From contig KV748235.1 in assembly GCA_001692895.1 (NCBI GenBank), positions 124,001 to 188,000 of the forward strand: 64,000 nt of DNA, read 5' to 3'. Positions 49,001-59,300 of the stretch are shown piece after piece (the stretch's first letter is position 1; every line of letters begins with the position of its first letter). The notes under the pieces are model-generated. The model did no database searches, was not told the origin of the DNA, and saw only the letters and a program-made list of their open reading frames with translations. This DNA is from Cenococcum geophilum 1.58. Taxonomy: Eukaryota > Ascomycota > Dothideomycetes > Gloniales > Gloniaceae. Both the position numbers and the translations under genes were made by a program.

Positions 49001-51004
49001 TTAGGCCCACACTAACTTATTATAATTAATGGTTAAACTTATACTATTTAGATGCCTTACGGACCTACTTAATTCCATTTAACTGTTATTAAGCCTTACT
49101 ATAAAGATAATAATTCTAAGCCTTTATAGGATGCCCCAGAAGATACCCTAGAAGAGAATTATAATTAATATACTCTAGAAGGCGACTACAATCCCGATAT
49201 AATTATAGTAGATGCGCTATAACTATGACGCGGTAAAGGTTGCCCGAAGGGATCACGAAATTACTAATATCTTATTAATTTTAAAAAACAATTTATTGCC
49301 GCTATTAAGAATGGAGTTAAGTTATTAATGGCCTTTTTAATAGCTAAGGAGAAGGCTAACTTCGAACTTGTAAAATAGCTCCAAAAGGAAGGTCGTATTA
49401 TAACTTTAGGAGCTCCTTTCTAAGTATCTAATAAGTAGGAGATTAATAGTCTTATTATAAGAGGAGTCTTTAAATTTAAGAAATATAACCCTACTAAGTT
49501 TAATAGAGTTCGCATCTTTAAGTTAAGAATAGTTAATAAGATTAAGGGTAAAGCTACTAACGCCCTATTTAAGAAATTAAGGCTTATTATTTAAGGTTAT
49601 AACAATAATAGNAAAGAGATAATTCTTATATAATCTCCCACGATTTAATAAGCTAGTTAGTAAGTCATTATTATATTAGCTCCCTCCTTAATAAAGAATA
49701 GAATGGCAGTTTATTTATAAGATATTACTCAAGCCTATACCTAATTAGAGACGCACCTTTAGCGCTTAATATTGGCATACCTTCCGGAGTAAATTTGCCA
49801 CTAATATCCTAAAGACATAATTATAGTTATGCTTAAGCCATTATATAAAATCACAGAGGCAGAAATTTATTAGTGGGCTACCTATAGTAAGCACCATAAA
49901 GAGAAGCTTTTAATAACTACTTCTATATTTAATCCCTGCTTCCTTATTATAACCACAGGAACCCTATTTAGAATTGTCGGTATATAAACTAATAATATAA
50001 TTATCTTAGGAGACGACCAATTCTTAGCTCTTAAAGAGGATAAGCTAGTAAAGGCAAATCTTATAGCAAAGCTAAAGGAAAAGCTTAACTTAACAATACT
50101 ATTACTCTTTAATGGATACATCCTCTCCCTAAACAAGGATTCTATTGCTTTACACCAGAAGGGTTAAGGTAAAAAGATTAACATTATTAACGTTAATTCC
50201 CTAAAGCAAGGATATATAGAGCAACGCGCTCGCGGAGCTTATATTACTTCTATCTATTAACCTAAGGCTTTATTTAATCTCTCCGTTACCACCTAACACC
50301 AGAAATTAACTAAGGATAACGTTCTTGCCCTAAATAAATATCTTTTCTAGCAAATAAACCATCTTAATTGGGGACTACTCTATATACCTATTAATCTTCC
50401 TACCGCTAAGCTCTTTATATTTATTAATAGATTATTCGTAAATAATAAAGATTTTAGCTCCTAGTTGGGATATAAGATTATTATTACAAACAAATTTACT
50501 AGAGAAAATGACTTTATAATCTATAGTAATCTTATCTATTGGAGCTTAACTAAGAGTAAGCGCGTTACCTAAAGTGTTTTAGCATTAGAGATATATAGAA
50601 TAGTTAGCGGAGTTAATATAGCAATTACAATTAGAACTACCCTAAAGATAATTATAGATCGACTTAAACTTCCTATTATCCCTACGATTATATATACCGA
50701 CTTATATTCCTTCTATAAGTATTTAGTTAAGCTTAGTACCACAAAGGAGAAGCGCCTTATAATCAATATTATGGCACTTTGGTAATCCTATAAGTGTTAA
50801 GAACTCTTTAAGATTTAATAAATTAATAGCTAAAATAACCCAGTAGATGTAATAACAAAGGCGAACCTAAATAAGGCACTAGAGACGTTTATTAATACAA
50901 ATACTCTATATATACGAGTTAAAGGTTAGGTTAAAAGGGAGTTCTTAGAAATTTCTTAGTTATATAAGGTCTTAAGATATTTAGGAACTTTAACCAGCGG
51001 TTAA
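46052..51004 (+). pseudogene. copia-2 gag-pol polyprotein, single frame, AT-hook-like motif
   Basis: ATG 46052 to TAA 51002-51004 is 1651 codons in one phase; only RIP-type stops interrupt it. Gag holds KHAKLINKDWDEFAFNITTY and a knuckle-like CYIYKKPNYQLTRHS near 47370. The integrase zinc region has HHYFGHPSV near 48174 and the core starts near 48355 (VINVIYLSGKLVL). At 49229-49258 is R-G-K-G-C-P-K-G-S-R, a degraded AT-hook. RT is about 49480-50120, with DITQAYTQLETHLQRL near 49722 and TNNIIILGDDQFLALKE near 49988 (Asn-Asn where Asp-Asp is expected). RNase H is about 50410-50960 (FINRLFVNNKDFSSQLGY). One N lies at 49612. The final stop lies in a palindrome. Confidence 0.9.
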
Positions 51005-51299
51005 AGTTGTCTAATTAGTTAGATTTTATAGACCCTAACTTAAACCAGCTAATTAGGATTTTTTATCCCTGGGATAGAAAATTACTATTAGCTTGCTTAC
51101 CGCTAGCGCCTTAGCGGCCCTACTAATAAGATACCTACCTATAACTTATAAGTAAGAAAGCACCACGTGCTAAGAGGCAAATTTTGGGACAGCGAGACTT
51201 ATATTATAATGGCAATAGTAAGTAAGGAGGATTAATTTTTGTTCCGCTAGTTAAGCGGTATATATATATAGATGGCAACTATAAAAGAAGAGTTGCCAG
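51005..51299 (+). other. copia-2 3' noncoding region with two palindromes
   Basis: Palindrome one, 50986-51008, has arms AACTTTAACC and GGTTAAAGTT; the polyprotein stop codon is in its right arm. Palindrome two, 51057-51083, has arms GATTTTTTAT and ATAGAAAATT. Shared sequence ctagcgcctt.gcggccct (dot variable) follows, as in copia-1. Confidence 0.8.
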
Positions 51300-51495
51300 T
51301 GTTAGGAATAAAGGCAAATGGTCACCATATAAGGCATATTGCCGTCATGTATAGCAAGTTGCCATCACGTGCCGCCGCGGCACTAGCGTGGTGAGGAACC
51401 TTAGGTTCCTTACCCCTTTCTTCAAGAAGAATATAGAATAATTATTATACTATTTACAAACCGTAGCTACGTAATATCCCCTTATGAGTCCAACA
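51300..51495 (+). repeat. 3' LTR of copia-2
   Basis: It is 196 bp, starts tgttaggaataaagg, ends tccaaca and is followed by the target duplication aaggc. Confidence 0.92.
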
Positions 51496-51588
51496 AAGGC
51501 CAATTATAAAATTTCGGAATTTATTATTAAGCCGTTATTAAGATATTAAGGTGCAGTTTTTCTAGTTTTTAGTAGTTTTTAGGGTGGC
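51496..51588. mobile_element. MITE-1, right part
   Basis: It pairs with 45048-45150 and ends GGGTGGC|TA. The TA on both sides suits a Tc1/mariner-type TA duplication. Without copia-2 the element is about 350 bp and has no coding capacity. Confidence 0.75.
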
Positions 51589-51603
51589 TAAATAAGTGGT
51601 GAT

Positions 51604-51748
51604 GTTCTGCCTAATACCGGTATATGCCTTATTCTAGAATATTTTTACCCTATTCTAAAATAAATTATCCTTAAAGAGGAACAAATCGTATATTACTTTA
51701 AGCTACTTTATTTTAAATTAATTGCTTTATTCTAAAATAGATTTAAAG
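51604..51748. repeat. RIP-mutated copy of the 61.5-kb repeat
   Basis: It aligns in inverted orientation with 61515-61665 without transversions over about 130 bp: every difference is C-to-T or G-to-A in this copy, e.g. ttccggaa becomes ttctagaa or ttctaaaa. Confidence 0.85.
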
Positions 51749-52180
51749 CTATATAAAGCTTTTTAGTAGATTTTAGCTATTTCTATAAGTTAATTTAGGA
51801 AGTATAGTATAGTTAATGGTTATAAATAAGGACTAATATATAATCTTATTAATTTTTAGCGTAATATAAGTAATAATATATCCTTAATATTATAATTAAT
51901 TATCTAGTAAAGCATAATTATATAAAATCTTAATTTTCTAATAAGATTTTATAAGGCTTTAGAGATTAAATTTAACTACCCCCCTAAACCACTATAATAC
52001 TATTAGATTCTATCTAAACTAGGTTACGCTGTAATTTATAAGTGTATTTAAAGGCCTTTCTACGTTATAGATATAATCTATAAGTAGTAGAAATTAATTA
52101 GGTGGGAGGTGGTTAATCGTGTTCCCTAATACTAAAATTTATAAATTATATAAAGCCTTAAACCTATTAAGATTTATTAA
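51749..52180. other. Noncoding AT-rich stretch
   Basis: A weak inverted repeat is formed by ttaactaccccccta (about 51970-51984) and gtgggaggtggttaa (about 52100-52114). No gene was recognised. Confidence 0.4.
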
Positions 52181-55100
52181 AAGCCGAGCTCTTTAACGTT
52201 TCACTAGCTATAGACTAATTGCCTAATTAGGTTTAGTATGGTTGCGATTTAGATTTCTCCTACTTACGCTAGCCTTACCCGCTTTATTGTTCTCCTCTCC
52301 TTTAACTTCCGCAGCCTTTATAGTGGGCTTAATTAATTACTTTCCTTATTTGCTGTTGCTAATTAAGGTTATATAGGGCTTTAAGGTTATATAGAGCTTT
52401 AAGGATTTATCTTCTATTAGGGGCGCTTTAGCTAAGAGGTTATCTAAGAACTAGTAAGTCTCCTATAGCTTATAGCTCTTAAAGGTGGTTTGCTAAAGTC
52501 TTTAGTTAGTTAATTTATATAAGCTCTCCCTCTATAGCAGTAGGAAGAACACTCTGCATTTCCTTTTTAATAGCTATATCGCTAATTGCTATATCCTTAC
52601 TTATACCTACAGCTAGTAGGTTACGCAGTTATTAGATAAGCTTTTACTATTATAAAAAGCGGTATAACTTTATTAATACTTATAGAGATCTAAGCATTAT
52701 AAGTCTCTCTTAGTTTAATTAACTCGCTGCTAAAGAAGGGCTCTTTAACGATTCTATACTAAGTGCGAATTTTATAATAGCTATAGTTTTAAATCTTATA
52801 TATATAGCTAGGTATATAAGAGATTTTAGTAGCCTTTTAAAGCTTTCTAAGAATTGAAAAAAGGATAAAGTCGCCTATATTAAATGTAGTAATAGAATAC
52901 TGCATACTATACCTTTCCTTTATCTGTTCTTAAGAGCGAGCTAATCGCTATTAAACTCTCTTATAAATATTTAATATATTATAAAGGGAGCTCGACCCTA
53001 CGGAAGGCCTCTACAGCCGTAGTTCTTTTTAGCGCTCCTCTAGCCTTTTTAATACCCGCTGCTTAAGCTCTTATTATAGTGGAATTGCATATATAGGATT
53101 GTTAGAGTTCTTAATTGCCTAAACTAAGTTATGCCTATAGGCAGGCTTGGTAACATTGTAATACTTACTAAGATCTATAGGTAGAACGCCAGCTCCGCCG
53201 ACTTTGCGATAGAGTTATACTTATAGAGCTTTAATTTAAACGGTAAGATTATCTATAAAATAACCTCTAAGGGTATAGTAGGAGTCCTCCGGATCTTTAA
53301 TTTAGTTATTTAGATATAGTTCCTCCTGCTACTAAATAAATTATAAAGCTCTCTTAGTATATTAAAGATCGGTAGTACGCTTAGCACTTACTGCCGCTAA
53401 GGCTGCAGCCTCTCTATTTATTGCTTCTATTATTTTATAATATAGTTACATTCTAGCTTCTTAGCTTAGTAGAGGCGGAGGCTACCTAAATCCACTTAAT
53501 CCTAATAACTATATAGTATACTAAATTTATCACGTTTAAATTAAGACTGATAAGCGATTATAAAAGAGGTAATTGTTATTAAATAAAGTATAGTTTAGAG
53601 AAGTTACCTACGTCTAGTCTCCCTTAGCTAAATTATTGTTATCGTTATTATTAAATTAATCGCGATTACCTATGGAGCTAGTTCCTAAGTTTGGAATAAT
53701 ACTATTAGAATTACTGTCTTTATTAGTAAAAAATTCGCCAGAGGCTAAAATCTAATAACTATTATCTTCTATATTAGAAGACATATTATAAGCCTTATTA
53801 GCAGTAGTAAGGGCGCTAAAAGTAATGGATTAATTATCCTTAGCCTTGCGCTTTTGCTTAGCGGCCTCCTGCCTATTACTATTTTTATCTAATTAAGGAC
53901 CTAAAACTTTCTTATTGCTATCTAGATCCTTATAATTAAATTTAGCGTCACTAATATTAGATAGAGGCTTTGCTGTAGCCTAGTAGGTAGGTAGTAGTAA
54001 AGTAGAGGCCTAAGGATCTCTCCTATATAGGTAACGAAACGGCGTATAGCTAATTAACTTATAGTAGGTATAATTAATTAAGGCCGCGGTAAGTGGGTAA
54101 GCTACTACCTATTATAAAGTTCCTATAATTTGCTTTACTATATAAAGCTTCTTCTTTATAAAGCCGTTGGCCTACTCTATAAGGCCTTATAATTATAGGT
54201 AATAGGGACGGCTATTAATAACTTTAACTCTATAATAACAAAGTAGAATAAAAAGGGCGCCTTTAAATTTTAAACTGTTATTACTCTACTAAATACAAGG
54301 GTAAACACTATAGCAATATAGCTATTGTAAAACAGTAGTGGCGACTTTCTTAGCAGTTTTCTGCTTAAGAGGATAGAGGGTGTCATAGCGACTTAGTCAA
54401 TCAAGGCTCGAGCGCCGTAGAACGTATGCAAGCCTGTATAATTGGAATGTCTATGGACCCGGATATCAAGATAAGGAGCAGAAGGTGGAAAAGGACACGT
54501 CTATATACATATGCCAAGGCTTAAGCGAGCCCCCTGACTAGATCCGTTACGGTGCCGTAACAGAGGGCGTAGTATTTACTAAAATAATCGCATATCTATA
54601 GAATCCATTTATATTTACTATCTGGCTTAGAGCGTATATTAATTAGATCGCCCTAAATACGATTAAAAGGAGCTAATAAGACGATTATATTAAGCGAAGG
54701 CTTTATAGTAGAGGCTGCTTTTTTATAAGAATATTAGTAATATACCTTTAGATTTAGAATTTTTAACTTACTTTTTACAGATCTAATAGTAATTAATTAG
54801 CTAGTTAACTTTAACATTTCTTATACTATAATACTCTGTTATAATTATACGGTACGTCTTTTTCTGCCCTAAGTGTTTAATATGCTTACTTATAATTATA
54901 TTATAAATCTCTAGCTTAGGAATTACCTTTAAAGCCTTTTTATTAGCGCCTAATAGGCGCCTCTAGAGGCCTTATAGATCTAGGTAAACATTTTCCCTTA
55001 TAAACTACTGGAGGTTGGCCTTTAATTTAGCGTTACGTTCTACCTATATATGAGCTTTATAATCTAGATTAGCAAGCTAGGAAATAATATTATTATATTT

Positions 55101-55283
55101 ATATTAAGAGACTTGCTTTATAGAGTTCTTTCTAGCCCCCCCCAGATACTTTATAAAGGTAGGCTTTACTATAACTAAGAAGGCAGGAATAGCTTGGGCG
55201 GCGTTATAGAACCCGGATATAGTAGAAGGTAAGGTAGCATTAGATGCGAAGGTAGGTATAGAGTTAGGCGCGGAGGCCGACAT
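52181..55283 (-). pseudogene. Ginger-like integrase/transposase, split by a solo LTR
   Basis: ATG at 55283 (MSASAPNSIPTFAS) starts a minus-strand protein with no gag. An H2C2 zinc region is near 54810-54910 (HIKHLGQKKTYRIIITEYYS, then degraded Cys positions). The integrase core is near 54570-54660 (GDLINIRSKPDSKYKWIL, then a Ser-Lys-Tyr end). After the solo LTR it continues: PLKQKTAKKVATTVL near 54330-54370, a SNNSLKFKGALFIL block near 54240-54280 (expected SDNG.EF), then NSRPYYLQLQGLIE.ANGFIK near 54150-54210. This resembles integrases of the Ginger/KRBA2 group. The long tail to about 52200 is Ala/Arg-rich and unrecognised. The ends of the element were not found. Confidence 0.65.
54381..54562. 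repeat. Solo LTR, almost free of RIP
   Basis: TGTCATAGCG to GTGCCGTAACA, 182 bp, is flanked by the 5-bp duplication gaggg (54376-54380 and 54563-54567). It keeps many CpA, TpG and CpG sites inside heavily mutated sequence, so it inserted late or escaped RIP by being short. No internal element remains and no family is assigned. Confidence 0.85.
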
Positions 55284-55787
55284 TGCTGTTACTGTTAGAT
55301 TTAACCTAGTAATTAAGTTAGATATATATTTAGAACTTATAAAGAAGGCCTATATATTGTTAAGGGTCTAATTAAGTTATAGATAAGGTGGTGGCTAAGG
55401 AGCGATTAATAAGAATTTTTTAAAGTTTGTTATAAAGTTTAAAGTTTAAGTTTAAAGCCCCTAAGCTAAGCCTAATTGGGTAATTACTAAGTAAAATTAA
55501 CACTATAAGGGGCTTANGAGAGCTCTCTAAAAAATNCTTANAGTTAATTGCGAAATATTATTTAACTACCAAATATACACTTATTAAGTAGATCTTTTGG
55601 CGACGTCATATAGGCGTCGCAGGCGCAATTTAGGGTTACTATAGGCCGTATGCGATAACTATTTACTAATAAAATCTAAAGGTGAAATAAAAATTAAGCA
55701 CATGGTGCAACTATTTTGAATAGCTTCGCAATTAGCGGTATAGATGCAGCGGTGTAGATATAGCGTTGGTGAGCCTTAACTGGGTTA
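55284..55787. other. Spacer upstream of the Ginger-like frame
   Basis: Possible 5' region of the Ginger-like element. It contains ambiguous bases near 55516-55551 and a short hairpin GCGACG...CGTCGC at about 55602-55622. No gene was seen. Confidence 0.45.
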
Positions 55788-55896
55788 TCCCTTATATAGA
55801 TAAACACGCCCTATAAAATGCGGCCCGTGCACACCAATCAATAAGGTGTATATACGGGCGGTAAGTCGTTCTGCCGCATTACTAAACCAAAACTCT
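55788..55896. mobile_element. Inverted-repeat element MITE-2, left part
   Basis: The end TA|TCCCTTATATAGATAAA is the RIP-mutated equivalent of the right end, read in reverse as TA|TCCCTTGCACGGATAGGG. It is cut at 55896 by copia-3. A second shared block is ggcccgtgc.ca (dot variable) further in. Confidence 0.65.
55892..55896. repeat. Target-site duplication of copia-3, left copy
   Basis: actct here matches actct at 61431-61435. Confidence 0.87.
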
Positions 55897-56169
55897 TGTT
55901 GGCTACGGAGGTAGCTTTCGACCGTATTATAATTGTCTTTAATGCCTAGTACCCTATATAAAGACTACCCTAGTGCTTACCCTCGTATTTCGTATGTCTT
56001 AGTACGTATCTCTATTACCTATACCTCCCTCCTTTCCTATTCTAGTATCTTCCTCATATATATATAGACCCTTAAGAGCCACCTTAAATAGAACAGATCA
56101 CTTATACAATTCTATATCTCTACCTACTAGCCAGCTTATGTTATTTAATTAATACCTACCTAGCTGAAA
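55897..56169 (+). repeat. 5' LTR of copia-3, strongly mutated
   Basis: It starts tgttggctacgg and ends gctgaaa. At most of the roughly 27 differences from the 3' LTR this copy has T or A where the 3' copy has C or G. It is followed by gttataagcctgg, a candidate primer-binding site that would suit a half-tRNA primer of initiator Met. Confidence 0.88.
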
Positions 56170-56329
56170 GTTATAAGCCTGGTAACCTTCTGAGCACTAG
56201 GGAGATCTTAGTGGCTAGACGACTACTACTAAGCCTCTTTAAGCATAGTTTGTTACGAAATATCGCGTGCCTTATGCGTAAGCGCGTCTCTTTACGTAAC
56301 CTTAAAAGAACCTTAAAATAAGAGCTACT

Positions 56330-59300
56330 ATGGCAACTAAGGACTCTATAAACCCTCTTTTGCTAACCTAGAAAGACTGGCCTATATGGTTTTAATTTAT
56401 CCGTTAAGAAGTAAGTTTTATAAAGATCTAGGACTATATTAACCTAGATAAGACGGAGAATAAAATTAAGTAAAACACTAAGCTAGCCATACCTTTAATA
56501 GCAGCAGCTCCTGCAGCTCCTATAGTAGTACTAGTAGCTCCTATAGTACCTATAGCAGCACCTGCAAACCCTATAGCACCAGCAACGGACCTTGTAGCTC
56601 TAGTAGCAACTCTAGCGTCTACTGGAATAGCTATACCTGGGTTATTAAGTTAATAAGAATAATAACCTTAGCAATCTTTAGAGATATAGAGAATGCTCTT
56701 TAAGCTCTATAAGCTATAATGACAGGACTACCTAAAGCGGGAAGAGAAGCTCTATACGTTTGTAGCACTTTTGCATACTACTATAGGCACTAACTTCTTA
56801 GGGTATCTTAAGAACCTTATTACACCATATTCGATTATAAGACAGTTAAAGAAGGTAGTAAAGCTATCTTAAGCTATATTGTAGTAGATGGTATTAGACA
56901 ATCTTAGGAAACGGAAATAAGGGCCTAAACGTTAGACTTTAGAATTATAGCTTTAGCTTTATATTACTATAATACAGAACGGTGAAGAGCTAGAGGAAGG
57001 GCTAATAGAGGTAACGGAAGGCAGCGTTATACGAGCCTTTATCTAAAACTATAAGGAGATCTGTTTAGCTTTATACTATACCTTTATTTAGAAGGTAGCG
57101 AAGAGGTTAGAGAAGCTTAAAATGTTAATGATAATTAAGGAATTTAACCTTCTTTATAAGTATCTAAATACGGGACGTAACGCCTATGCTATACTATTAG
57201 GGCAGCCGTTTACAGATCCTATAACGTTTACTACCCTAGCACCTTCTTAACTACCTAAAGCAAAGTGTTTTGCTTATAGTTTACCCTATAAGTTAAAGAA
57301 TTATAAGCAGCTATTTTAGTCTCTTTAAGGTCTAAACTTTATACTAAATAATAAGTGTTTATAAAGGTGTTAGGAATGGCTTAAGGGCCCGATAAATAAG
57401 CAGTATTATAATAAAAGGGTTAAGTAGATTAAGAAGGAAGGCCTTAGGTTAAGGACGTCTCTAGCTTCTACTAAAAAGATTAAGGATCTGGATAGGCCCT
57501 AAGCTATAGCGGCTGCTGTAACAATATCCTACTTATTGTTATTATTATAGGAATATCCAGATCTATCCTTAATTAACGCCTAGGGGTATAACACTATAGT
57601 AGACACCCACTTCTGTAATAATATTAGATACTTCTGTGACTTTAAGCTAAGCATGTCTATAGTAATGGCTGGAGATTTTGGAGCAGAAATCTATGGATAC
57701 GGTGATATTAACTTAGCTATTGAGGTGGGTAAATAACGTCTAACTAGGTATCTAATATTAAGGAATATAATATACGCTCCTTATTTTTATACTAATCTAA
57801 TATCCGCAGCGAAGCTCCGTAGGGTTAGAGTAATTATAGACCAATTTATAAACCACCTACGCTATAAGGATAATGGAAGCCTATTTACTAACCTTATAGA
57901 ATACGGAGGTCTCTACCTTATTAATGCCATTGCCTACTTACTACCTACTTTTACTGCCTACGCTACGTCTACCAGATTCTTTGAGACCTTAGTATATAAT
58001 AAAGTATGGCATTAGCGCTTACTATACTGCGATATGGAGTTAGTGGATTATCTACTAACTGCGGTAGATGGGGTTAAGGTGGTTAAGACGGATAGAGGAA
58101 GAACTCTATATAGTGTACTACTTTATAAACTATGTGTTCTTGGAAAGATAATATAGTAGATATCTTGTAGAATATCCGCAAAGGGAACCTACCCTTTCGA
58201 ATGTGTATACTTTAATGTTATTATAAAAGAAGACGGGTTTAATGGAGATATATATATAGCTTATTTTTAGTATAATTATATAAAGTACTATTATGCCTTT
58301 CCTATTAAGAACTATAAGTAAAAGACGCTGTTTCTACTCTTTAAATTAATGATAGCATTTACAAAGAAATTTAATGCTTAAGGTATCCGCATTTGGTATA
58401 TAGATAAGGAGTAAGGTGTAGGCGCTAGGGTAAAGAACCTTATCTAGCTTAACGGAGGTGTTATTAAGCAATTAATACTAGATATTCTTGCTTAAAATAA
58501 ACCTATAGAGAGGTTAGGGAGAGCTATTTCCAAACGAGTAAGGACTGCTATTATTGAAGTAAAGTTACCCGTAGATCTGTGGCCCGAGTTTATACTCCTT
58601 ATAGTATTCCTACTTAATTAAACTCCTATTAAGTCTATTAACTGGAAGACCCTATTTAAGATACTATATAAACGGAAGCTATGGCTAGCAGAGCTTTATA
58701 TAGCCGGATCTTTAACCTATATACTTATTAAATACGGCATTTCTAGAAAGGCAAAGTTTGAGCTATAAGCCTAAATAGGCTATCTTATTAGTATAGAAGC
58801 GTTAAATATCTATAGGATATGGATACTAACTACTAACCGTATTATCCGATCTTGTAATGTACAAATTAATAAGTTAAAAAGATATTAATCTTCTGAAATA
58901 CTAGAATACCTTATTATCTTATAGGCTTAAAAGGACCGTTTTTAGCAAGTCTAGGACCTACTAGATAATCTTTAAGATAGTAGTAAGGACTGGATAGAGA
59001 ACTTTAACAAAGAACTAGATATAAAACTGCCGTATTTAGCAAGTATTAACATTACTCCTATATTAAAAAGCATTTAGATCTTAATAGAAGAACTCCGTTA
59101 GCTACCTACCCTAGAGCTAACTTTAGAACCGTCTATACTATTAGCGTCTTTAGCGCCTTAGCAATTACTATCTACGGTGGCATCTACACCATAGATATTA
59201 TCTACTACTTAGTTATCTTCTAAAGTCACTAAACCACCGTTTATAGACCCTATACCTTATTCTAAACCTTAGATAATAGCAGGCTTATTATTAGGGGGTA

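Larger units (their letters stand above)
45308..51495 (+). mobile_element. Full-length Ty1/copia element copia-2
   Basis: Two 196-bp LTRs (45308-45503, 51300-51495), the duplication aaggc, and one long gag-pol frame. The LTRs differ at about 20 positions, all transitions. It is inserted inside MITE-1. Confidence 0.92.

Noticed and set aside
49882..50136. Minus-strand 84-codon frame
   Set aside because: It lies antisense to the reverse transcriptase of copia-2.
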